NCBI RefSeq assembly: GCF_030540765.1
Contig: NZ_JAUOEL010000009.1
Location: 124,001 to 188,000 of the forward strand
Source: Flavivirga jejuensis
Lineage (GTDB): Bacteria > Bacteroidota > Bacteroidia > Flavobacteriales > Flavobacteriaceae
Length of the DNA: 64,000 nucleotides
Direction: 5' to 3'
Position 1 is the stretch's first letter. Every line of letters starts with the position of its first letter. Below, in pieces: positions 53,912 to 61,025 of the stretch. Made by a program: the position numbers and the translations under genes. The notes beneath the pieces are model-generated. The model saw only the letters and a program-made list of their open reading frames with translations. It ran no database searches and was not told the DNA's origin.

Positions 53912-54178
53912 TTAATACGTTAAATAAAGAAACATTGAAATTAAAATTAAAAACATTACCACAAATAATATGGTTTGTTTCATTATATCCTTTCTTTTTT
54001 CTTTATGAAGCCGCTCTTTAATTTCTTTTAATAGTTCTGGCGTTGCTTTTGGGAATTCAGCTAACTTAACATTAGAATAACTCCCCCCTAAAGCACTTTT
54101 TTCTTTCCTTTTTGATAAAAGACTTCTATTATTCTTTAAAGAAATAATAGCAGCCATCGCAGATCCTTCTCCTCCCAT
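53912..54178 (-). CDS. Conserved flavobacterial hypothetical, tail-anchored small protein
   Basis: An 88-residue protein. The N-terminus MGGEGSAMAAIISLKNNRSL is followed by a basic region (LSKRKEKSA) and a helical segment (ATPELLKEIKERLHKEKRK), and the C-terminus is one membrane helix (about 70-86, ILFVVMFLILISMFLYLTY). I recognise the opening from other flavobacterial genomes, where it is sometimes mislabelled as a riboflavin synthase subunit; nothing in sequence supports that. It would sit in the inner membrane with its N-terminus in the cytoplasm. Role unknown. Confidence 0.75.
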   Translation of the reverse strand: MGGEGSAMAAIISLKNNRSLLSKRKEKSALGGSYSNVKLAEFPKATPELLKEIKERLHKEKRKDIMKQTILFVVMFLILISMFLYLTY

Positions 54179-54778
54179 AGTTTCTAAGTATTAGAATTTA
54201 TATATTACTGTATTGAAATACATTCAACACATTTAATTTTTTGCAATAAATTGACTGTTCAATAAACATCTTTATCGAAATTCAATTAAAAAAAATAAAA
54301 GATTATTTTGAGGTTAGCTCAAAAGATCATCAGTTAACAATCGTAAAAAAAAAGCTTCTTTATATATGTAGTATATTTTATAAAAACGTTACACTTTTTA
54401 TAAAGTATAATATTACACAATATACTTTAGCAAAAGATCGAAACGATAACAGTAGTAAAAATAAATACTTTTAGAATAGTTTCTGCTCCAGAAACAAACC
54501 CGAAAAACCCATAAACACCTACAAAGCACCACCTTACACAACCGTTTAAGAACAGTATGTATAACAAAAAAGCCACCGGTTATCCGGTGGCAACTTTTGT
54601 CTAAATGATGGAATTCAATATAAATTGCCCTATAGCCATCAAAAAACAAAGTACAAATGAATACTATTTATTTATTAAATTATTGCGGTTTTACCACAAA
54701 TTTTTATTACATTAATAAGACTACAGAAAACAATCTATATTTTTGAATGTTCAATATGACTCTAACAAATAGCTAAGC
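54179..54778. other. 600-base spacer with a possible small RNA
   Basis: A/T-rich and without a convincing protein gene. It holds a strong minus-strand terminator hairpin (54572-54591) not linked to any gene and a candidate small RNA in front of it (54566-54640). A reading frame of 78 codons on the minus strand spans this hairpin and is not accepted. Confidence 0.55.
54566..54640 (-). ncRNA. Candidate small RNA with terminal GC-rich hairpin
   Basis: On the minus strand: a first stem (GATGG 54640-54636 with CCATC 54611-54607) holding an inner CAAT/ATTG stem, an unpaired stretch, then the perfect hairpin GCCACCGG-ATAA-CCGGTGGC (54591-54572) followed by six T residues. A TACTTTG sequence lies at 54653-54647 as a weak -7 box. 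This layout, about 70 bases with an orphan terminator, suggests a small regulatory RNA. Not matched to a known family. Confidence 0.35.
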
Positions 54779-55435
54779 ATGAACCAAATTGTAATTAACC
54801 TTCTTATTATTGAAGACTCTTCTATTATAGCAAATGCTTACAAAAACATATTAACAGAGGTAACAAATGTTACCTTTAATGTAACCTTTGCAAAAAATTG
54901 CGACGAAGCCGTACAAAAGATTCGACGCACTAAAACACAAATAGTCATTCTGGATCTTCAACTACCTATTTCGAAAAACGAACGTTTTATTTGTGGAGAA
55001 GATTTAGGTCTTTTAATAAGAAAAGAATCTCCCAATACAAAAATATTAGTTTTAACATCTATTACAGATCAAGTTCGAATTCAGAATACTATTAATGAAA
55101 TTCACCCTGAAGGATTTATGATTAAATCCGACATTGATGGTATCGATCTAAAAAACGCTATCACAGACACTTTAAAAGGAAAAACATACTACAGCAAAAC
55201 TATTGAAGGATACACTCGTAAAACATATGCCAATAGAATAACAATTGATGATTTTGATAGGCAAATATTGTATCATCTATCAATGGGTGAAAAAACGAAA
55301 GACTTATCAAATTATATTCCATTATCAACCAGAGCTATCGAAGTAAGAAAAACGAAGTTAAAACACTTATTAGATACTAAAAACAATGAAAACTTTAATT
55401 TGGTAAAAGAAGCAAAAAAGCTAGGTTTTATTTAA
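54779..55435 (+). CDS. Orphan response regulator with LuxR-like output domain
   Basis: A 218-residue regulator. Receiver domain about 7-125: NLLIIEDS (Glu-Asp pair), phospho-acceptor in IVILDLQLP (Asp about 59), LVLTSI and the conserved Lys in GFMIKSD. The output domain about 150-210 has a helix-turn-helix resembling LuxR/NarL (DRQILYHLSMGEKTKDLSNY, PLSTRAIEVRKTKLKHLL) but with an altered first helix. There is no kinase next to it. Kinase partners and targets are unknown; the hybrid kinase at 684 is too distant to link on sequence grounds. Confidence 0.85.
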   Translation: MNQIVINLLIIEDSSIIANAYKNILTEVTNVTFNVTFAKNCDEAVQKIRRTKTQIVILDLQLPISKNERFICGEDLGLLIRKESPNTKILVLTSITDQVRIQNTINEIHPEGFMIKSDIDGIDLKNAITDTLKGKTYYSKTIEGYTRKTYANRITIDDFDRQILYHLSMGEKTKDLSNYIPLSTRAIEVRKTKLKHLLDTKNNENFNLVKEAKKLGFI

Positions 55436-55452
55436 CTAAACTACTCGTTTTG

Positions 55453-55534
55453 GCAGACTGAAAGTCTGTTTCGTGAAATACCAAAACAAAAGAATAATCA
55501 TTTTAAAAATGAATTCCTGTGAATTTATGAAACC
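55453..55534 (+). repeat. Interspersed repeat, AGACTGAAAGTCT family (copy 3)
   Basis: Begins CAGACTGAAAGTCTGTTTCG, keeps TGAAATACC...AATGAATTCCTGTGAATT as in copy 2 and ends in a diverged form. It fills the convergent spacer between the response regulator and trkH. Confidence 0.6.
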
Positions 55535-55546
55535 TGCCTTGGTTAC

Positions 55547-57052
55547 CTATCTATCACGCCAAAAGAAAGGTGTAAATAAAATAAGCACCGTAAAGAGCTC
55601 TAAACGACCTATAAGCATTAAAAAAGAAGCCCACCATTGCGCTAAAGCAGGTAAAGCCGAATAATTATTGACTGGTCCATAATCGCCAAGTGCAGGTCCT
55701 ACGTTTCCTAAAGTCGAAGCCGCTAAACCTATGGCCGATTTAAAATCTATTTCAAACATTGAAAAGCCTAAAGCCCCAATAATAAAGGATAACATATAAA
55801 GAATAAAAAATCCTAAAATATTAAATACAATATTACCAGAAATAGCTCTTTTATTATAACGCACTGGTAAAATAGCATTTGGATGCAAAGTACGTTTAAA
55901 CTCTAAAAAACTATTTTTTATCAAAATTATATGGCGCACAACTTTTACCCCACCCGAGGTACTTCCTGCAGAGCCTCCTAAAAACATAAGACCAAAAAAG
56001 AAAACCATTAAAAACGGAGTCCATACTGTATAATCTGCAGTTACAAAACCTGTAGTTGTGATAATTGCTAATACTTGAAACAAAGAATGTCTAAAGGCAC
56101 TTTCTGCCTCTCCCCAAACCATAGGATGTACAATAGAAGATGCCGATATATCTGCTCTAAAGTAAATAATAACCGCTGCTATTATTGTAAAAACTCCTAT
56201 GAATTTAAAGTACAATTTGAACTCTTCGTCATTAATTATTTTTTGAACCTTTCCTTTAAAAGCGAAATAACTTAAAACAAAGTTGGTTCCCGCCAAAAAC
56301 ATAAATAATATAATGATGTATTGAATAATAGGTTCTCCATTCCAATAGGCTACACTAGCATTTTTAGTCGAAAACCCACCTGTAGACAATGTACATAACG
56401 AATGATTTATGGCATCAAAAAAAGACATCCCTGCAACACTTAGCAACAAGGTCTCTGCAGCAGTATATCCAAAATAAATAAGCCATAAACGTTTTGCTGT
56501 ATCTGTAATTCTAGGATGTAATTTATCAGCACTCGGCCCTGGGGCTTCTGCCGCAAAAAGCTGCATCCCTCCAATTCCTAATAATGGGAGTATGGCAATG
56601 GCCAAAACAATAATTCCCATACCTCCAATCCAGTGTGTTAAACTCCGCCAAAATAAAACCCCTTTAGGCACAGCTTCAATATCATTTAAAATAGAGGCTC
56701 CTGTTGTAGTAAAACCAGACATGGTTTCAAAAAAAGCGTTTGTGAAATTTGGTATGCTTTCAGTTAACACATACGGTAAAGTACCAGAAAGTGCCATAAT
56801 TACCCAACCAAAAGAAACGACAATATAGCCTTCTCTCTTATTCATTTCTTTTTTATGATGTCTGGTAAACACCATCGCTAAAAGTCCAGCTATTAAAGTA
56901 AAAATACCTGCCAAGAATAATTGAAACGTAACCCCATCTTTATAAAGTAAACTTACAAGAGCAGATAGCAACATAAAACCACCATTAAAGAGCAGTAGTA
57001 ACCCTAAGAAATGAAAAATTATTTTATAATTTAACTTCATCTTAAAATTCAT
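55547..57052 (-). CDS. trkH: Potassium uptake protein TrkH
   Basis: A 501-residue inner-membrane potassium channel subunit, chosen to start at ATG 57052, which follows the trkA stop by one base (TAA-T-ATG). A longer frame from 57073 overlaps trkA and is less likely; ATG 57040 (MKLNYKIIFHF) is also possible. Four P-loop/filter regions with the K+ signature are visible: METMSGFTTTGASIL, NHSLCTLSTGGFSTKN, ITTTGFVTADY and AASTLGNVGPALG. TrkH with the TrkA ring imports potassium. Co-transcribed with trkA. Confidence 0.93.
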   Translation of the reverse strand: MNFKMKLNYKIIFHFLGLLLLFNGGFMLLSALVSLLYKDGVTFQLFLAGIFTLIAGLLAMVFTRHHKKEMNKREGYIVVSFGWVIMALSGTLPYVLTESIPNFTNAFFETMSGFTTTGASILNDIEAVPKGVLFWRSLTHWIGGMGIIVLAIAILPLLGIGGMQLFAAEAPGPSADKLHPRITDTAKRLWLIYFGYTAAETLLLSVAGMSFFDAINHSLCTLSTGGFSTKNASVAYWNGEPIIQYIIILFMFLAGTNFVLSYFAFKGKVQKIINDEEFKLYFKFIGVFTIIAAVIIYFRADISASSIVHPMVWGEAESAFRHSLFQVLAIITTTGFVTADYTVWTPFLMVFFFGLMFLGGSAGSTSGGVKVVRHIILIKNSFLEFKRTLHPNAILPVRYNKRAISGNIVFNILGFFILYMLSFIIGALGFSMFEIDFKSAIGLAASTLGNVGPALGDYGPVNNYSALPALAQWWASFLMLIGRLELFTVLILFTPFFWRDR

Positions 57053-57053
57053 A

Positions 57054-58403
57054 TTAGCGAAATAATTTTTCAACGCCCTTTATTGATTTAAGTAAGCTAC
57101 AAACCACAACGCGATCGTTTTCTCGAATTCTAAAATCTCCAAGTGCAATAACCCCTAACCCATTCCTAATAACACCACCAATGATAGCTGATCTTGGAAA
57201 ATCGACATCCTTAATGTATTTATTACAAATAGCTGAAGTGGGTTTTACTTCAAACTCTAACAACTCAGCATTCATATTGCTAAGTTTAGTCATAGCAACA
57301 ACTTCTCCTTTTCTTATATACCTAAAAATATTATTTGCGGCTAATAACTTTTTATTTATTAGTGTTTCAATACCAACGGAATGAGATAATTCGAAATAAT
57401 CCATATTCTCAACCAAAGCAATGGTTTTTTTAACCCCTTTTGATTTTGCGACTAAACAAGACATAATATTTGTTTCAGAATTACCTCCCACAGCTATAAA
57501 AGCATCCATGCCACTAATGTTTTCTTCATCAAGCAAATCAACATTACGTCCATCACTATGAATGACTAAAACGCTTGGTAAATCATCTGCAATTTCAAAT
57601 GCGCGCTCTTTATCTTCTTCGAAAAGCTTTACATTAAAGCCTTTATCACTTAAATCTCTCGCCGACTTATAACCAATCTGGCTACCTCCCAAAATCATCA
57701 CGTTCTTTATCTCGCTATTTGATTTCCCGGTAAGTTTACAAAGTTCCTCACCACCGCCTTCAGAAGTAACAAATACCACATTATCGCCTCTTTTAAACTC
57801 GGTATCACCTCTTGGGATGATCGTGTATTGCGTACCAAAACGCTGAATGGCTATAGGAACAAAATGTATTTCTGGGAATATTTTTGCGGCTTCTTTAACG
57901 GTCTTGCCTACAAAAGAAGCAGACCTTGATAGTGTTAAACCAACCATAGTAAGTGCACCACCTTCAAACTCATAAGTATCATTAAAAGACGATTGCTTTA
58001 AAGATAACTTAATCTCTGCCGCAGCCAAAGCTTCTGGAGAAATCAATTCATCAATACCAAATTTGGTAAAACCGACCTCATCTTTATAGTTTATAAATTC
58101 GGTATTAGAAATTCTGGCAATGGTTCGTTTAGCCCCTAATTGCTTTGCTAAAACACATACCGTGATATTAGTTGTTTCGCTTGCTGTAACTGCAATAAAC
58201 AAATCACAATTATTTACCCGAGCATCTTTTAAAATAGAGATTGAAGTACTATCTCCTTTAATAACTTTAATATCTAAATGAGCATCAGCATAAGCTAAGC
58301 TCTCTTTGTTTATATCTATTAATGTTATTTCCTGAGACTCGTAAGACAGCAACTTTGCTAAATGAAATCCAACTTCACCAGCTCCAGCAATGATTATTTT
58401 CAT
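57054..58403 (-). CDS. trkA: Trk system potassium uptake regulator TrkA
   Basis: A 449-residue cytosolic protein with two RCK units: Rossmann fold with MKIIIAGAGEVGFHLAKLLS and LIDINKES at the N-terminus, TrkA_C domain near 140-220, a second Rossmann fold with VMILGGSQIGYKSARDLS (about 234-251) and SDGRNVDLLDEE, and a second TrkA_C domain. It binds NAD(H)/ATP and gates TrkH. All elements are intact. First gene of a two-gene operon. Confidence 0.95.
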   Translation of the reverse strand: MKIIIAGAGEVGFHLAKLLSYESQEITLIDINKESLAYADAHLDIKVIKGDSTSISILKDARVNNCDLFIAVTASETTNITVCVLAKQLGAKRTIARISNTEFINYKDEVGFTKFGIDELISPEALAAAEIKLSLKQSSFNDTYEFEGGALTMVGLTLSRSASFVGKTVKEAAKIFPEIHFVPIAIQRFGTQYTIIPRGDTEFKRGDNVVFVTSEGGGEELCKLTGKSNSEIKNVMILGGSQIGYKSARDLSDKGFNVKLFEEDKERAFEIADDLPSVLVIHSDGRNVDLLDEENISGMDAFIAVGGNSETNIMSCLVAKSKGVKKTIALVENMDYFELSHSVGIETLINKKLLAANNIFRYIRKGEVVAMTKLSNMNAELLEFEVKPTSAICNKYIKDVDFPRSAIIGGVIRNGLGVIALGDFRIRENDRVVVCSLLKSIKGVEKLFR

Positions 58404-58492
58404 TATTCAATTATCATAAAAAGAAAGACAAATATACTATAAAATACATATTGCCACATGAGATATTATAAATATAATATTTGCAATCCTAT

Positions 58493-58523
58493 TGGTTAAT
58501 GCTTTTTTAAAAGTTTATATTTG
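58493..58523 (+). promoter_or_regulatory. -33/-7 promoter of menG
   Basis: TTG at 58493-58495 and TATATTTG at 58516-58523, 20 bases apart, the best match in the window to the TTG/TAnnTTTG promoter. It ends 17 bases before the TTG start codon at 58541, which supports that start. Confidence 0.65.
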
Positions 58524-58540
58524 CCAAAAAAATTACAGTA

Positions 58541-59266
58541 TTGTCAAAAATTAAACCCTACAAAAACAGTGATTTAGGCAAAAAAGAGCAAGTCACTAAA
58601 ATGTTTGATACTATTTCTGGAGATTACGATGGTTTAAATCGTGTTATTTCTTTTGGAATAGATATTAAATGGCGAAAAAAAGTAGTAAAACTTGTTAAAG
58701 AAAGCACACCCGAAACTATTTTAGATATTGCTACAGGCACTGGAGATTTAGCCATTAACCTAGCAGAAACCAACGCTACTAAAATTGTTGGTTTAGATAT
58801 AAGCAGTGGCATGCTAGAAATTGGTAAAGAAAAAATTAAAAAAAAATCTTTAGAGTCTAAAATAGACATGGTTTTAGGTGATAGTGAAAATATGCCTTTT
58901 GGTGATAATTCTTTTGATGCTATTACTGTAGCCTTTGGTGTAAGAAATTTTGAAACTTTAGAAAATGGTTTAAAAGAAATATTTAGAGTATTAAAACCTC
59001 ATGGCACTTTTGTTATTCTAGAAACATCTATTCCTTCGAAAACACCATACAAACAAGGCTATAAATTTTACACAAAAAACGTTTTGCCTCTTATAGGAAA
59101 GCTATTTTCAAAAGACAGAAGTGCTTATAAATATTTATGTGAATCGGCATCTGTTTTTCCTTATGGAGAAACTTTAAACAATATTTTACGAAAAATTGGG
59201 TTTATTAATGTTGAAGATTTTCCACAAACTTTTGGTGTGGCAACAATTTACAAATCATCAAAGTAA
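58541..59266 (+). CDS. menG: Demethylmenaquinone methyltransferase
   Basis: A 241-residue SAM enzyme that methylates demethylmenaquinone in the last step of menaquinone synthesis (also called UbiE-type). The start is TTG at 58541 (MSKIKPYKNSDLGKKEQVTK) and is supported by the promoter just upstream. Family blocks: MFDTISGDYDGLNRVISFGI, SAM loop ILDIATGTGDLAI, LGDSENMPFGDNSFDAITVA, FGVRNFETLENGLKEIFRVL. The cell respires with menaquinone, in line with Na+-NQR. It is followed by porT at 4 bases, the usual order in flavobacteria. Confidence 0.95.
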   Translation: MSKIKPYKNSDLGKKEQVTKMFDTISGDYDGLNRVISFGIDIKWRKKVVKLVKESTPETILDIATGTGDLAINLAETNATKIVGLDISSGMLEIGKEKIKKKSLESKIDMVLGDSENMPFGDNSFDAITVAFGVRNFETLENGLKEIFRVLKPHGTFVILETSIPSKTPYKQGYKFYTKNVLPLIGKLFSKDRSAYKYLCESASVFPYGETLNNILRKIGFINVEDFPQTFGVATIYKSSK

Positions 59267-59270
59267 TAAT

Positions 59271-59999
59271 ATGAAGCAGTTTTTTGCATTAATATCATTT
59301 TTATTTATAATACAAGTATCCAATGCGCAGCTTTTTAGTAAAGAAAAAGTAAGCTATGATGCGAATCAAGGAAGAGGCTCTACTGATAATAAAATATTAC
59401 GTTGGGGTTACTTTTTAGGAATTAACAGTTATGACTTTAATTTTGATTATAATGAAAATTTGCGTGATATTTATGTAAAGAAGAGTCCTGGTTTTAGTGT
59501 TGGTTTAATTGGAAATTTACGTATCAATAGTTTTATCGATTTGCGTTTTGAACCTGGATTATTAATTACAACAAGAGAGTTGCATTACAGTCAAACATAT
59601 TTTACAACAGGAAGCGTTAGTACTTCAGATCTAATTAGAGAAGTTAAATCAACCTATGTACACTTCCCTTTATTGGTAAAAATTTCTACAAAACGTGTTA
59701 ACAATTTCAAACCATTTGTTGTAGGTGGGTTTTCTACTGCTTTAAACCTATCTAGTAATCAGGATAATCCTGAAGATAATCAAAATAGGCAATTTAGAAT
59801 GAAAAAAAGCGCCCTGTATTATGAGCTTGGATTTGGTATAGATTTTTATCTATACAACTTTAAATTCACGCCTTCTATTCGTGGGCTTTTTGGTATAGAC
59901 GACGAGCTTGTTAGAGACAAAGACCCTAATAGTCCCTGGACTAGTAACATTGCCAGTCTGCAAACTAGAGGAGTATTTATTAATTTTACGTTTCAGTAA
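59271..59999 (+). CDS. porT: PorT-family outer-membrane protein of the type IX secretion system
   Basis: A 242-residue exported protein when started at ATG 59271 (MKQFFALISFLFIIQVSNAQ, a clear signal peptide). The longer frame from 59196 runs into menG and is rejected. The mature part reads LRWGYFLGINSYDFNFDYNE and FEPGLLITTRELHY, with aromatic, alternating beta strands of an eight-strand barrel. PorT is required for T9SS secretion in Porphyromonas and Flavobacterium. It follows menG closely, so the two share a transcript. Confidence 0.9.
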   Translation: MKQFFALISFLFIIQVSNAQLFSKEKVSYDANQGRGSTDNKILRWGYFLGINSYDFNFDYNENLRDIYVKKSPGFSVGLIGNLRINSFIDLRFEPGLLITTRELHYSQTYFTTGSVSTSDLIREVKSTYVHFPLLVKISTKRVNNFKPFVVGGFSTALNLSSNQDNPEDNQNRQFRMKKSALYYELGFGIDFYLYNFKFTPSIRGLFGIDDELVRDKDPNSPWTSNIASLQTRGVFINFTFQ

Positions 60000-60118
60000 C
60001 TGTTCATTTCAAGAAGCCGAAAAAGACACAAAGTCTATCTTTGAAAATAACATCTTTTATTGCAAAGTGTGTTACTAAAACTAATTTTCGAATATTATAA
60101 CTAAACACTGCCAACTAA

Positions 60119-60838
60119 TTACCCCCTTCTAAATTCACTTAACAAAATAGCTGTTGCTGTTGCTACATTTAAGCTTTCGGTTGCTTGTAAATCACCAAAT
60201 CTGGGAATGGAAATTTTTTGATTTATAAGTGCTTCAATTTCTTTCGAAATACCATTCGCTTCATTCCCCATTACTAAAACGCCCTTTTCTGGTAATGGCG
60301 TCTTATAAACCGTTTCTCCCTCCATAAAAGCCCCATAAATAGGTAAGCTTGTTTCATTTAAAAACACTTCTAAATCTATATAATTAATGTTTACTCTAGT
60401 AATAGACCCCATGGTTGCTTGTACTACTTTCGGATTAAAACAATCTACTGTCTCCCTACTACAAACCAAATCTTTAACACCAAACCAATCGCAAAGCCTA
60501 ATAATGGTTCCTAGATTTCCAGGGTCTCTAATAGCATCTAATGCTAAAACAAGTCCTTTTTGTTCAATTTGTTTTTCCTTAGGAATTTTAAAAATTGCAA
60601 GTGCTTTATTTGGTGTCGTTAAAAAGCTTATGCGTTTTAATTCTGCCTCTGTAATTAAAATTTCTTCTTTGGCATCAATATTGAATGATTCTGTCGTATA
60701 TAATGCATGAAGTGTTAATTTAGATTGTAATAACTCTTTTATTGTTTTAAGGCCTTCAACAACAAAAAAGCTATGTTGCAATCTAAATTTTTTTTGCTTT
60801 AAACTCGTTATTAATTTTATATGACTTTTAGAGAGCAT
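60119..60838 (-). CDS. SpoU/TrmH family RNA 2'-O-methyltransferase
   Basis: A 239-residue cytosolic RNA methyltransferase with the SPOUT knot: an N-terminal substrate-binding part (about 1-95: RLQHSFFVVEGLKTIKELLQ), then ALDAIRDPGNLGTIIRLCDW (motif 1, about 112-131), GVLVMGNEANGISKEIEALI (motif 2) and QATESLNVATATAILLSEF (motif 3). It methylates a ribose 2'-OH in tRNA or rRNA, target unknown. Its gene is divergent from tamL, a pairing usual in flavobacteria. Confidence 0.92.
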   Translation of the reverse strand: MLSKSHIKLITSLKQKKFRLQHSFFVVEGLKTIKELLQSKLTLHALYTTESFNIDAKEEILITEAELKRISFLTTPNKALAIFKIPKEKQIEQKGLVLALDAIRDPGNLGTIIRLCDWFGVKDLVCSRETVDCFNPKVVQATMGSITRVNINYIDLEVFLNETSLPIYGAFMEGETVYKTPLPEKGVLVMGNEANGISKEIEALINQKISIPRFGDLQATESLNVATATAILLSEFRRG

Positions 60839-60936
60839 GTATTTATATTAACGTGATATTTTATTTTATAAAGAAATGAAAAATACAGTTGCCTCTGACT
60901 AAAATTATTTAAATATTTTTTTTAGAAGAAAAAATG

Positions 60937-60944
60937 TACTTTTG
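60937..60944 (+). promoter_or_regulatory. -7 box of tamL
   Basis: TACTTTTG matches TAnnTTTG, 81 bases before the TTG start at 61026, leaving an unusually long leader. Confidence 0.4.
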
Positions 60945-61025
60945 AGCTCATAACTAGGCACTATCATATTTCTTTTAATAAAAATCAATTCGTAAAACTT
61001 ATAATGTGAATTAATTAAATTTCAT

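Noticed and set aside
54413-54649. Minus-strand reading frame of 78 codons
   Set aside because: It reads through the strong terminator hairpin at 54572-54591, has unusual composition with many Cys and Phe and no family look.
55473-55664. Plus-strand reading frame opposite the trkH end
   Set aside because: Lies on repeat DNA and the antisense of a conserved gene; no independent support.
59196-59270. Upstream start for porT inside menG
   Set aside because: It overlaps the menG end and puts 25 unrelated residues before a good signal peptide.
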